In this document: positions 1 through 5,970 of the stretch, piece after piece
Layout: the number at the start of each line of letters is the position of its first letter
Position numbering within the stretch: position 1 is the stretch's first letter
From: CAZDHT01 sp964505325
GTDB lineage: Bacteria > Planctomycetota > PUPC01
NCBI GenBank assembly: GCA_964505325.1
Contig: CAZDHT010000205.1
Coordinates: 1 to 10,049 of the forward strand
Length of the DNA stretch: 10,049 nt
Direction: 5' to 3'
Translations under genes and position numbers: made by a program
The notes under the pieces: generated by a model
The model's input: only the letters and a program-made list of their open reading frames with translations
The model's database searches: none
What the model was told of the DNA's origin: nothing

Positions 1-1
1 G

Positions 2-1483
2 GAGATCATCCTGCCCGAACCGAAGCTCGCCACCGATCCGCTGACAAAAAAAGAGGCACCCGTTTACACAAAGGCGGCGAAAATCATCGCTCGCCTCATC
101 GCCACGGGGAAAAAGGGCGACGAGATCCTGGTGAGCGGCTCGCTCGAACACCAGTCCTGTACGGACACGATTTGCTTCCTGCCCGCGACCGAGACGTTTC
201 AGTTCCGGCTGGTGACGGGACTGGCCGGCGCGGTGCGTGCCACGTCGGAGCCCGGCGTGGGCTCCGCAGCGCTCACGCCGCTGGATGCGTCCGGCCCCGG
301 TGGGGACCGGTCGGTGCTGTGGCAGATCCTGTTCGCTTTCCTGATCGGGGTGGGACTCAGCTACACGCCGTGCGTGTATCCGACGATCCCGATCGCGGCG
401 GCGATAATCGGCGCGAGGAAGGAGCGGGGGCTCGTGTCCGCGCTCGGCGCCTCGTTGCTCTACGTGCTCGGACTGTCGGTTGTGTACGCGCTCGTTGGAG
501 TGGCGGTCGCCAAAGCCGGCGGAGGGGTCCGCGACGTGCTGGCCTCGCCCTACGTCCGTGTCCCCATTTCTGCCCTGTTCGTGTTCCTGGCGGCGGTGAT
601 GTTCGCCGGATGGAACTTCGCCCTCCCGTCCGGCTACGCGGCGAGACTACAGTCCAAACTCGCCGGTGGGAAGGGCGCGCTGCGGACCTTCGCGCTGGGC
701 GCGGTCAGCGCGCTCGTCGTAGGACCGTGTGTGACGGCGCCGCTGTTCGGCCTGTTGACCTACATCGCGGACAAGGCCAGCCCGCTGCTCGGGTTCTGGA
801 CGTTGTTCGCCGTGGGGTGGGGGATGGGCATCCCGATCATCCTGTTCGGGACCGCCAGCGGGCTGCTGCCGAAGGCGGGCCCGTGGATGGAGTGGTTCAA
901 GAAGCTGCTGGGCTTTGTGCTGCTGTGGGCGGCGCTGTACTTCCTGTGGCCGTCAGTGCTGAGTGACAAGGCATACCAGGTCGCGTTCGCGGCGCTGCTG
1001 GTCGTCGGGGCGGTCTTCCTGGGCGGCTTCCACACGCTCATCAAGAAGAGCAGCCTCGGCGGCCGGCTCAAGAACGTGCTCGGCGTCGTCGCCGTGTTGT
1101 ACGCGGGGTTCCTCGCGTTCTCTGCCATGCAGCCGGTGACAGAGAACGTCTTCAAGGCGGCGACCACCCGCGACGTGGATCAGGCGCTCGCCTCCGGCAA
1201 GCGATTCGTCATCGACTTCTACACCGGTGACTGCCCTAGCTGCAAGACGCTCGACCGCGATATCTTCACGCGGCCGGAAGTGCTCGAGGCGGGGAAGGAG
1301 GTCTTGACCTTCAAGATCAACGCCCAGCAGGAGCGCCCGCTGGCCGCTCGCTACAAGATCAGGGGCGTGCCCGCAGTATTCTTCTTCGGCGCGGACGGAA
1401 AGAAGCGGGAGGACCTCAGCTTCGTCGGGGGCGGCATCTCCCTCGAAGAGTTTCTCAAGAAGCTCGAGGAGTTCAAGCGCTGA
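2..1483 (+). CDS. dsbD: DsbD-type thiol:disulfide interchange protein (partial, 5' end outside window)
   Basis: Inner-membrane electron carrier that passes reducing power from cytoplasmic thioredoxin to periplasmic disulfide proteins. The frame is open from base 2 with no stop, so the true start lies to the left; 493 residues are visible. Three DsbD modules appear in order. First comes the end of the periplasmic alpha domain, with the motif HQSCTDTICFLP (Cys 53 and Cys 58 of the fragment, C-x4-C). Next is a polytopic membrane domain from about residue 105 to 345 with the two redox cysteines in YTPCVYP (Cys 124) and VGPCVTAP (Cys 243), matching the TPC and PC sites of the family. Last is a C-terminal thioredoxin domain with DFYTGDCPSCKTL (Cys 411, Cys 414) and the RGVPAVFFF cis-proline loop. 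All three redox pairs are intact, so it should be functional. It converges on the minus-strand methyltransferase gene 47 bases downstream. Confidence 0.95.
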   Translation, partial: EIILPEPKLATDPLTKKEAPVYTKAAKIIARLIATGKKGDEILVSGSLEHQSCTDTICFLPATETFQFRLVTGLAGAVRATSEPGVGSAALTPLDASGPGGDRSVLWQILFAFLIGVGLSYTPCVYPTIPIAAAIIGARKERGLVSALGASLLYVLGLSVVYALVGVAVAKAGGGVRDVLASPYVRVPISALFVFLAAVMFAGWNFALPSGYAARLQSKLAGGKGALRTFALGAVSALVVGPCVTAPLFGLLTYIADKASPLLGFWTLFAVGWGMGIPIILFGTASGLLPKAGPWMEWFKKLLGFVLLWAALYFLWPSVLSDKAYQVAFAALLVVGAVFLGGFHTLIKKSSLGGRLKNVLGVVAVLYAGFLAFSAMQPVTENVFKAATTRDVDQALASGKRFVIDFYTGDCPSCKTLDRDIFTRPEVLEAGKEVLTFKINAQQERPLAARYKIRGVPAVFFFGADGKKREDLSFVGGGISLEEFLKKLEEFKR

Positions 1484-1493
1484 GCGAAGGGCA

Positions 1494-1517
1494 GCAGCGC
1501 GCCGGCCCCGGCGGCGC
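1494..1517 (+). terminator. possible GC-rich terminator hairpin between convergent dsbD and methyltransferase genes
   Basis: Eleven bases after the dsbD stop, GCGC-GCCGG at 1497-1505 can pair with CCGGC-G-GCGC at 1508-1517, giving a short, very GC-rich stem with a tight loop. No clear T run follows (only 'ctcttt' at 1526-1531), so it is at best a weak intrinsic terminator. It sits in the 47-base gap where two genes converge, which is where a shared terminator would be expected. Confidence 0.25.
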
Positions 1518-1530
1518 ACGACCGGCTCTT

Positions 1531-2463
1531 TCACGCCGGCGGCGTCGAGCGCCGGTACACGAAGATCAGCCGGGTCAGAGCCTGCTTCGGCAATCGGATG
1601 AGTTGCTCCACCCGCGCGCCGCCCGCGCGGACCTCCCCAGAGACATCCCGGATAGAGATGATGACGCCCCGCGGCGCCAGCTTCACAATGTTGGTCACCA
1701 TCTGCCCGGCTCTCTCGTCGGTCACCGGCGACATGTGGCCGTACGGCAGGTTCGCGAGGGCCAGGTCGTAGTCGCCGCTGATCTCCGCCGCATCGCCCAG
1801 TCTCGCGGCCGGCTCGAGGCCGAAGTGCTTCAGGTTGAGGTTGGTCGTCCCGACCATCTTCTTGTTGATGTCGAAGCCGGTCACGTGCGCCGCCAGCGCC
1901 GCCGCGTGGATGAGCAGCGTGCCCGACCCGCAGCATGGGTCCACGACGCGCTCGCCGCCGCGGATGGCCAGGTTGCAGATGGCGCGAGCGGCCTGCGATG
2001 GGAGGGCGGAAGAGAAGCCGTGCGGCTTGCGGACGAGGCGCCGCCAGTCCGGCTCGGTCGCGTCGAGTCGACGGCCGAACCACATGCCCTCCGGCGTTGC
2101 GATCGCCAGGAACCGCTCCTTCGGGTGGTCCAGATTCGGCCGGCCCTGTATGACCCACCCGAGCGCGCTCGCCGTTTCGTGACGCCGCACCTTCAGGCCC
2201 CGGGGAACCCGCACCACCTCGACGGCGAACCCGTCCGAGGCGATCTTCATCTCGGCTGTCTTGCGGCACACCTCGTCGAGGTCTTTGCCGCTCGCAAGGA
2301 GTTCGATGCCGCTCCCCACGTAGCCGGTCCGTCCCGGGTCGATGCAGCGGTGGGCCTCGACCAGCCTGGCCCCGCACCGCCGCCCGCCGGTCAATGCCAG
2401 CGCCTCGGCGAACGCCAACTCCCGTTCACGTTCATCGCCGGCCAGCACGTACACATAGCTCAT
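1531..2463 (-). CDS. Trm11/TrmG10-like THUMP-type RNA guanine-N2 methyltransferase
   Basis: Predicted SAM-dependent RNA methyltransferase of 310 residues, of the group that modifies guanine N2 in tRNA (archaeal TrmG10 and eukaryotic Trm11). The C-terminal half is a Rossmann methyltransferase: SAM-binding motif I is VVDPCCGSGTLLIHA (around residues 173-187), the acidic end of strand 2 is GFDIN (196-200), and the catalytic motif IV is NLPYG (238-242), the N/D-P-P-Y type that flips out a base for exocyclic amine methylation. It is preceded by ARAICNLA, a typical lead-in helix of this group. Residues of about 55-135 fit a THUMP-like RNA-binding part, with less certainty. The ATG at 2461-2463 was chosen because AAGGG lies 7 bases upstream and the frame before it looks non-coding. 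It lies 62 bases downstream of lipB on the same strand and is probably co-transcribed. The exact RNA target is not established; an RlmL-like rRNA enzyme is the main alternative. Confidence 0.87.
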   Translation of the reverse strand: MSYVYVLAGDERERELAFAEALALTGGRRCGARLVEAHRCIDPGRTGYVGSGIELLASGKDLDEVCRKTAEMKIASDGFAVEVVRVPRGLKVRRHETASALGWVIQGRPNLDHPKERFLAIATPEGMWFGRRLDATEPDWRRLVRKPHGFSSALPSQAARAICNLAIRGGERVVDPCCGSGTLLIHAAALAAHVTGFDINKKMVGTTNLNLKHFGLEPAARLGDAAEISGDYDLALANLPYGHMSPVTDERAGQMVTNIVKLAPRGVIISIRDVSGEVRAGGARVEQLIRLPKQALTRLIFVYRRSTPPA

Positions 2464-2505
2464 TGCGTATCCCTTGCCTCGTCGAGCCGTCTTCTTCGCG
2501 CGAAT

Positions 2506-2529
2506 CTGATGTCCCATATGGGACATCAG
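2506..2529. repeat. perfect 24-bp palindrome at the lipB stop codon
   Basis: CTGATGTCCC ATATGGGACATCAG reads identically on both strands with no mismatch. The TGA stop of lipB (2526-2528) lies inside it, and the rest fills the gap to the methyltransferase gene. On the plus strand it is followed by TTTT, on the minus strand by only ATT, so it would be a poor terminator for lipB. It could be an operator for a dimeric regulator, an mRNA hairpin protecting the lipB 3' end, or a copy of a dispersed palindromic repeat. The sequence alone does not decide. Confidence 0.85.
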
Positions 2530-3203
2530 TTTTGCGCCGAGGCCGACGGGGTGAGGTCGGTGAATCCAAACTCGACCGCGAAGTGCCGGACGAGCTTCTC
2601 TGCCACCTGCCCCAGGGGCACGTCGCGCCCCAGCAGCTTCGCCAGACTGGTGATTCCCTTGCCCACGATCCCGCATGGCGTGATGAGGCGGAAATGATCC
2701 AGGTCGGTGCTCACGTTGAGGGCGAGGCCATGATAGGTGATCCAGCGCTTGATGGCGACGCCCATGGCGCAGATCTTCTCGTCGCCCACCCACACGCCGG
2801 TCAGCCCCTCCTGGCGGCCGGCCGTGATCCCGTACTCATCCAGCAGGTCGATGATCACCTGCTCGAGGCTGCGGAAGTACGAATGTACGTCGCGGCGCTT
2901 GCCGGACAGTCGCATGATCGGGTAGGCCACCAGTTGGCCGGGGCCGTGATACGTCACGTCGCCGCCGCGATCGACCTCGCGCAGTTGCACGCCGCGCTCC
3001 GCCAGCTCGGCCGCGCTGAACAGAACGTTCGCCCGGTCGGCTCGCCGGCCGAGCGTAATCACGGGAGGATGCTCGACCAGGATCAGGTACGCCGGCGACG
3101 CGGGATCGGCAACGATCCGGGCGTGGAACTCCTTCTGCCGCGCCCATGCCGCGTCGTAGTCGCATCGTCCGAGATCGATGACTTCAAGCACGCGCCGGTC
3201 CAA
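2526..3203 (-). CDS. lipB: octanoyl-[acyl carrier protein]:protein N-octanoyltransferase LipB
   Basis: Transfers octanoate from octanoyl-ACP to the lipoyl domains of 2-oxoacid dehydrogenases and GcvH, the first step of lipoate synthesis in the cytoplasm. The 225-residue product carries the family signature RGGDVTYHGPGQLVAYP (starting at residue 79), then TGVWVGDEKICAMGVA with the catalytic lysine (Lys 143), ITYHGLALNV, and ITPCGIVGKG with the acyl-accepting catalytic cysteine (Cys 177). Length is normal for the family. The start is uncertain. TTG at 3201-3203 has AAAGGA 9 bases upstream and begins close to the usual LipB N-terminus; TTG at 3225-3227 would add 8 residues but lies in the arm of the 95-bp palindrome and has no ribosome binding site. 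No lipA is visible. The next gene on the strand is an RNA methyltransferase, so the pair is a generic housekeeping operon rather than a lipoate cluster. Confidence 0.96.
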   Translation of the reverse strand: MDRRVLEVIDLGRCDYDAAWARQKEFHARIVADPASPAYLILVEHPPVITLGRRADRANVLFSAAELAERGVQLREVDRGGDVTYHGPGQLVAYPIMRLSGKRRDVHSYFRSLEQVIIDLLDEYGITAGRQEGLTGVWVGDEKICAMGVAIKRWITYHGLALNVSTDLDHFRLITPCGIVGKGITSLAKLLGRDVPLGQVAEKLVRHFAVEFGFTDLTPSASAQN

Positions 3204-3219
3204 CGCTCCACGTCCTTTC

Positions 3220-3314
3220 GGTGGCAAAAGGTGTCAGGACCCTTTTTCGGACCGCAACTGGCGATCTCATTGCACGGTGTCGCCCGAAAAAGGGCCCTGA
3301 CACCTTTTGCCACC
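3220..3314. repeat. 95-bp near-perfect palindromic element in the lipB leader
   Basis: The left arm 3220-3250 and right arm 3284-3314 are 31-base inverted repeats differing at one position (30 of 31 match). They begin GGTGGCAAAAGGTGTCAGG and end CCCTTTTTCGG. The 33-base centre is also partly self-complementary (for example ACCG at 3251 with CGGT at 3275). No open frame fitting a transposase is present, and no target-site duplication is obvious. It resembles a REP/REPIN or MITE-like dispersed element mobilised in trans. Being between the lipB promoter and start codon, it would be transcribed as a very stable hairpin in the lipB 5' leader. Confidence 0.85.
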
Positions 3315-3344
3315 CAACGCTTCAGACGGCTGAAGTGCTACGTC

Positions 3345-3373
3345 ATCATAACGCCGCCACGGCCCGAGCACAA
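3345..3373 (-). promoter_or_regulatory. predicted sigma70-like promoter for lipB and methyltransferase
   Basis: On the minus strand TTGTGC (-35, 3368-3373) is followed after 17 bases by TATGAT (-10, 3345-3350, five of six consensus bases). Transcription would start near 3338, giving a leader of about 135 bases that contains the small 3320-3335 hairpin and the whole 95-bp palindrome before the lipB start. Found by eye; the -35 box is only moderate. Confidence 0.5.
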
Positions 3374-3466
3374 CCCGAAGATCGGCAGCCTGGCCGAGGA
3401 CGCGGGGCTCAGCTATTCGAGAAACAGGCGACTGTTCCAATGCCCCTCAGCAAATCCGACCCGTGG

Positions 3467-3494
3467 TTGACAAGGATGGCGGAAAAGGGATAAT
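3467..3494 (+). promoter_or_regulatory. predicted sigma70 promoter for the HicB-like membrane protein gene
   Basis: A perfect TTGACA -35 (3467-3472) is followed after 16 bases by GATAAT (3489-3494, five of six consensus bases). The expected start near 3501 leaves a short leader before the AGGAG ribosome binding site at 3517-3521 and the ATG at 3530. It is the strongest promoter match on the plus strand of the window. Confidence 0.55.
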
Positions 3495-3529
3495 TGCCGT
3501 GGGCGGGGACGAGCCCAGGAGCAGGCCCG

Positions 3530-3820
3530 ATGCGGGTGCCCGAAGAGACGGTCACCGTGGAAGAAACCGACAACGGCTTTGTCGCCACCACGTCGCTGAT
3601 CGAAGGTCCCTTCGGCCCCGGGAACAGCCGGCAGCAGGCCGTGGCGAATTTGGAGTGGTCTGTCCGGGCGCATCTGAAGCTGGCGCGGGCAACTGGTGCG
3701 GAGATTCCGGAGCAGTTCCGCGTCTCTGCCCGACGCAAGGCCCTGTGGGTCGCCCTGTTCGTGCTGGCCGCTGCGGGCTTGCCGATATTGATGGTCTACC
3801 TGTGGGATGTGCTGCACTGA
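3530..3820 (+). CDS. small HicB-like-domain protein with C-terminal membrane anchor
   Basis: A 96-residue protein. Residues 7-62 have the pattern of the HicB/UPF0150 half-RNase-H fold: strands around VTVEETDNGFVATTSLIEG, then NSRQQAVANLEWSVRAHLKLA matching the 'eEAlaNl.eal..yl' helix, and the terminal GAEIPE that parallels the usual 'G..iP'. Residues 71-91 (ALWVALFVLAAAGLPILMVYL) form one hydrophobic helix preceded by RRK, predicting a C-tail anchor with the N-terminal domain in the cytoplasm. There is no helix-turn-helix or ribbon DNA-binding domain and no HicA toxin next to it, so a classic toxin-antitoxin role is not supported. ATG 3530 is chosen for AGGAG 8 bases upstream; an upstream TTG at 3494 overlaps the -10 box and is rejected. 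The HicB relation is my inference from pattern, not from a search. Confidence 0.7.
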   Translation: MRVPEETVTVEETDNGFVATTSLIEGPFGPGNSRQQAVANLEWSVRAHLKLARATGAEIPEQFRVSARRKALWVALFVLAAAGLPILMVYLWDVLH

Positions 3821-3845
3821 GCCCGGCGCCGTCGCTCGTACGTGA

Positions 3846-3870
3846 GCCCCGAAGTCCCGCACTCCGGGGC
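3846..3870 (+). terminator. GC-rich hairpin after the HicB-like gene
   Basis: GCCCCG (3846-3851) pairs with CGGGGC (3865-3870), and after one mismatch AGT (3853-3855) pairs with ACT (3861-3863) around a 5-base loop. It begins 26 bases after the stop codon. No T run follows, so it may be a weak terminator or an mRNA-stabilising structure between the two plus-strand genes. Confidence 0.3.
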
Positions 3871-3914
3871 ATTGACCTTCGTCATGAATTCGAGGCTTGG
3901 CAGGAGGGAAAACG

Positions 3915-4175
3915 ATGGCAGAGCAGAAGGTGGGCACGATCACGCACTACTTCGGACACATTCAGGTGGCGGCGATCACGCTCGAGGACACGCTGAGCGT
4001 TGGCGACACCGTTCGCATCAAGGGGCACACCAGCGACTTCACCCAGAAGATCGACTCGATGCAACTGGAGCACGAGAGCATCGAGGTCGGCACCAAGGGC
4101 CAGGAGATCGCCATCAGGGTCATCGAGCACGCCCGCCAGCACGACGAGGTGCTCAAGGTCACCGAAGACGAGTGA
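3915..4175 (+). CDS. stand-alone EF-Tu-domain-II-like (translation elongation factor-like) protein
   Basis: An 86-residue cytoplasmic protein made of a single beta-barrel like domain II of translational GTPases. KVGTITHYFGHIQVAAITLE, then DTLSVGDTVRIKGHTSDFTQKIDSMQLEH and ending GQEIAIRVIE...DEVLKVTE follow the small 'translation elongation factor-like' family, which in some lineages is fused to or encoded beside U32 peptidases (YegQ/RlhA type). There is no GTPase domain, so it cannot act as an elongation factor itself; binding RNA or a U32 partner is a reasonable guess. No U32 gene is in the window. ATG 3915 has AGGAGGG 6-7 bases upstream, the best ribosome binding site in the window, and TTG 3897 upstream is rejected for that reason. 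It converges on the isomerase gene across the heptamer repeat. Confidence 0.88.
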   Translation: MAEQKVGTITHYFGHIQVAAITLEDTLSVGDTVRIKGHTSDFTQKIDSMQLEHESIEVGTKGQEIAIRVIEHARQHDEVLKVTEDE

Positions 4176-4176
4176 G

Positions 4177-4211
4177 CAGTAATCAGTAAACAGTGACCAG
4201 TGATCACTGAT
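4177..4211. repeat. five tandem degenerate heptamers (CAGTRAN type) between convergent genes
   Basis: The gap between two convergent stop codons is CAGTAAT, CAGTAAA, CAGTGAC, CAGTGAT, CACTGAT in direct succession, with no intervening bases. The last two units create the perfect 12-bp palindrome CAGTGATCACTG (4198-4209), and CAGTGA 4191-4196 can also pair with TCACTG 4204-4209 around a 7-base loop. The AT-rich array stands out from the GC-rich surroundings. It resembles heptanucleotide short tandem repeats known from cyanobacterial genomes. A role as a two-way terminator is possible but unproven. Confidence 0.75.
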
Positions 4212-4213
4212 CT

Positions 4214-5029
4214 CTATCTGCCGAGCAGTTCCCGCATGTACGTTACGTAGTGCGGGAACGCCACCTCGGGCTCCTCGATGTCGGGGTGCCACTTCTTCTC
4301 CCACTCGTACGCCAGCCAGCCGTCGTATCCCTCGCGCCGCAACAGCCCCACGACCTCCGTGACCGGGACCTCGCCCTCGCCCATGAGGCACGGCCCGGCC
4401 TTCCCGTTGGCCGCCATCCGCGTGTCCTTGACGTGCACGTACTTGACGTACTTCCCGAAGTTGGCCCAGCTCTGCCCGGGCTGCTCGTCCGCCAGTCGGA
4501 AGGGATGATTGATGTCCCAGATGGCGCCGATGTTCGGCTCGGTCGCCGCATCGAGCAGGGACGCCAGCTTGTCCGTCGCGATCCAGTCGTCGTGGGTCTC
4601 GACCAGGACGGCCACTCCGGACTTCGCAGCTTCGCCGGCCATTTCGTCCAGGACGCCGGCCGCTTCCTTCAGGGCTTTATCGAATGATCGCTCGCCGTTG
4701 TACCCGCCGAAGACGCGGACGAACTTCGCCCCAAGCGCGGCGCCGATCTCGACGAAGTGCGTCAGGTTGTCCAAGCTCTTGGTGCGGTCCTCATCGGCGT
4801 CCACGAGCAGCCGGCCCGAGCTGGACATGCACGGCACCTCGAGCCCGGCGTCTTTGACTCGCGCCGCGGTCTCCGCCAAGCCGCGGGAGAACTCCGGCAG
4901 TTTCCAGATGTCCATCTCGCCGGCGCAGCCGCGGAAGTCCACCCCGTCAAAGCCATACTCCACGGCGCGGGTGATGATGGTGTCGAGGTCCCAGTCCGGG
5001 CAGCCCAGTGTGGTGAAGGACAGCTTCAT
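4214..5029 (-). CDS. sugar phosphate isomerase/epimerase (xylose isomerase-like TIM barrel)
   Basis: A 271-residue member of the AP-endonuclease-2/xylose-isomerase-like superfamily, single-domain (beta/alpha)8 barrels that isomerise or epimerise sugars using a divalent metal. The MKLSFTTLGCPDW start with the EYGFDGVDFRG turn is typical. Likely metal or catalytic residues are at the ends of strands: Glu 144 (LVETHDDW), Asp 172 and His 175 (IWDINHPFR), His 199 with Lys 201 and Asp 202 (YVHVKDTR), and Glu 242 or Glu 244 (AYEWE). Substrate cannot be told from sequence; inositol or hexose catabolism is common for such proteins. The ATG overlaps the stop of the upstream flavin subunit gene as ATGA, with GAGGAAAAGG before it, so translation is coupled. 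No signal peptide, so cytoplasmic. Confidence 0.88.
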   Translation of the reverse strand: MKLSFTTLGCPDWDLDTIITRAVEYGFDGVDFRGCAGEMDIWKLPEFSRGLAETAARVKDAGLEVPCMSSSGRLLVDADEDRTKSLDNLTHFVEIGAALGAKFVRVFGGYNGERSFDKALKEAAGVLDEMAGEAAKSGVAVLVETHDDWIATDKLASLLDAATEPNIGAIWDINHPFRLADEQPGQSWANFGKYVKYVHVKDTRMAANGKAGPCLMGEGEVPVTEVVGLLRREGYDGWLAYEWEKKWHPDIEEPEVAFPHYVTYMRELLGR

Positions 5030-5880
5030 TCCTTTTCCTCTAATAACCGCTCTTTCAGCTTGCACTCCTGCGCGGCCTGGCTCTCCTCGTCGAGGTACAT
5101 TCGCTGGCGCGCCATCAGCAGGCCGAAGTCGACCAGGTGCGCGTCGAAGTCCGGCCCGTCGACACACGCGAACTTCGTCTCGCCGCCGACCTCGACCCGG
5201 CACCCGCCGCACATCCCCGTGCCATCGACCATGATCGGGTTGAGGCTGACGGTGGTGCGGATTCCGTGCGGCCGGGTCGTCTCGGCAACGGCCTTCATCA
5301 TGATCGTCGGGCCGACCGCGAACACCTCCTCGATCTGATCCGCCCCGAGCCGCTCGATGACCTCGACGAGGCGGTCCGTCACGAAGCCCTTGGCTCCGTA
5401 CGAGCCGTCATCGGTCGTCACGATCAACTCATTGCTGGCCGTCCGCATTTCCTCCTCGAAGAAGAGCAGCTCCCTGGCCCGGGCGCCGATGATTCCGATG
5501 ACGTGGCTTCCGGCCCCCTTGAACGCCTTGGCGACGGGATGCGCCGCGGCAATGCCGACGCCTCCGCCGATGCAGACCACGTTTCCCAGCTTCGCCAAGT
5601 GGGACGGATTCCCCAGCGGCCCGACCAAGTCGGGAATCGAATCGCCGGCCTCGAACTCGCCGAGCTGGCTGGTCGACTTGCCGATTTCGAGGAACACCAG
5701 CGTGATCGTGCCCGCCGCGGCGTCGAAATCGGCGATGGTGAGCGGATACCGCTCGCCCTCTTCGTTGTTTCGCAGGATCACGAACTGCCCCGCCTGGGCG
5801 TGCGAGGCGATGTCCGGCGCTTCCACCACAATCTCTTTCGTCCTTTCAGCGACCACCTTCTTCTTCAGGATCTTGAACAA
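5026..5880 (-). CDS. NfnA/SudB-type FAD- and [2Fe-2S]-binding oxidoreductase subunit
   Basis: A 284-residue cytoplasmic flavoprotein of the 'sulfide/dihydroorotate dehydrogenase-like FAD/NAD-binding' family, related to PyrK and to NfnA, the small subunit of NADH-dependent ferredoxin:NADP oxidoreductase. FAD-binding part: ERYPLTIAD (43-51). NAD(P)-binding part: VVCIGGGVGIAAAHPVA (101-117) and VFAVGPTIMM (186-195). The C-terminal iron-sulfur loop VDGTGMCGGCRV ... FACVDGP gives Cys 224, 227 and 239, with Asp 219 in the place of a fourth ligand, as known for NfnA. Length is normal. The start is TTG at 5878-5880, supported by GGAGG 6 bases upstream and by the typical MFKIL N-terminus. The usual partner, a GltD-like large subunit, does not follow; a TIM-barrel isomerase does. 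Confidence 0.92.
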   Translation of the reverse strand: MFKILKKKVVAERTKEIVVEAPDIASHAQAGQFVILRNNEEGERYPLTIADFDAAAGTITLVFLEIGKSTSQLGEFEAGDSIPDLVGPLGNPSHLAKLGNVVCIGGGVGIAAAHPVAKAFKGAGSHVIGIIGARARELLFFEEEMRTASNELIVTTDDGSYGAKGFVTDRLVEVIERLGADQIEEVFAVGPTIMMKAVAETTRPHGIRTTVSLNPIMVDGTGMCGGCRVEVGGETKFACVDGPDFDAHLVDFGLLMARQRMYLDEESQAAQECKLKERLLEEKE

Positions 5881-5921
5881 GACCGTCCTCCGTTGTCGTA
5901 GGGCCGTGTCGAACGGGCGGG

Positions 5922-5950
5922 ATTCTACTGGAGACGAAGATATGAGTCAA
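5922..5950 (-). promoter_or_regulatory. predicted sigma70 promoter for the NfnA-like/isomerase operon
   Basis: On the minus strand TTGACT (-35, 5945-5950) and TAGAAT (-10, 5922-5927) are separated by exactly 17 bases; each matches five of six consensus positions. It lies in the 90-base gap after the YkgJ-like gene, giving a leader of about 35 bases before the TTG start. This suggests the two-gene operon can be transcribed independently of the upstream FHA operon. Confidence 0.6.
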
Positions 5951-5970
5951 GGAAGGGCGCTCTCGATCAT

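Larger units (their letters stand above)
3204..3529. other. divergent intergenic region between lipB and the HicB-like gene
   Basis: This 326-base non-coding stretch holds, from left to right, the lipB ribosome binding site, a 95-bp palindrome (3220-3314), a small perfect hairpin CTTCAG-ACGG-CTGAAG (3320-3335) close to the predicted lipB transcription start, a minus-strand promoter (3345-3373) and a plus-strand promoter (3467-3494). Two short open frames crossing the palindrome on opposite strands both begin MAKGVR and share PKKGPDTFCH, but only because the DNA is self-complementary; they are not genes. I see nothing recognisable in 3374-3466. Confidence 0.7.

Noticed and set aside
953..2377. 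Long minus-strand open frame of 474 residues across dsbD and the methyltransferase gene
   Set aside because: It is Arg/Pro/Gly-rich, has no recognisable motif, and overlaps two clearly coding frames; it is open because of high GC content.
1603..2697. Long plus-strand open frame opposite the methyltransferase gene
   Set aside because: It lies antisense to a frame with intact SAM and NLPYG motifs, and shows no family pattern of its own.
3220..3314. Intrinsic terminator
   Set aside because: It lies upstream of lipB rather than after a gene, and its 95-bp length with long arms is unlike a terminator.
3083..3493. Two small proteins on opposite strands, both starting MAKGVR and sharing PKKGPDTFCH
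   Set aside because: Their similarity is produced by the 95-bp palindrome being read on both strands; neither has a ribosome binding site.
3530..4175. HicAB-type toxin-antitoxin pair formed by the two small plus-strand genes
   Set aside because: The second gene is an EF-Tu-domain-II-like protein, not a HicA double-stranded-RNA-binding toxin, and the first lacks a DNA-binding domain.
4177..4211. CRISPR-like repeat array
   Set aside because: Units are 7 bases with no spacers and no cas genes are present.
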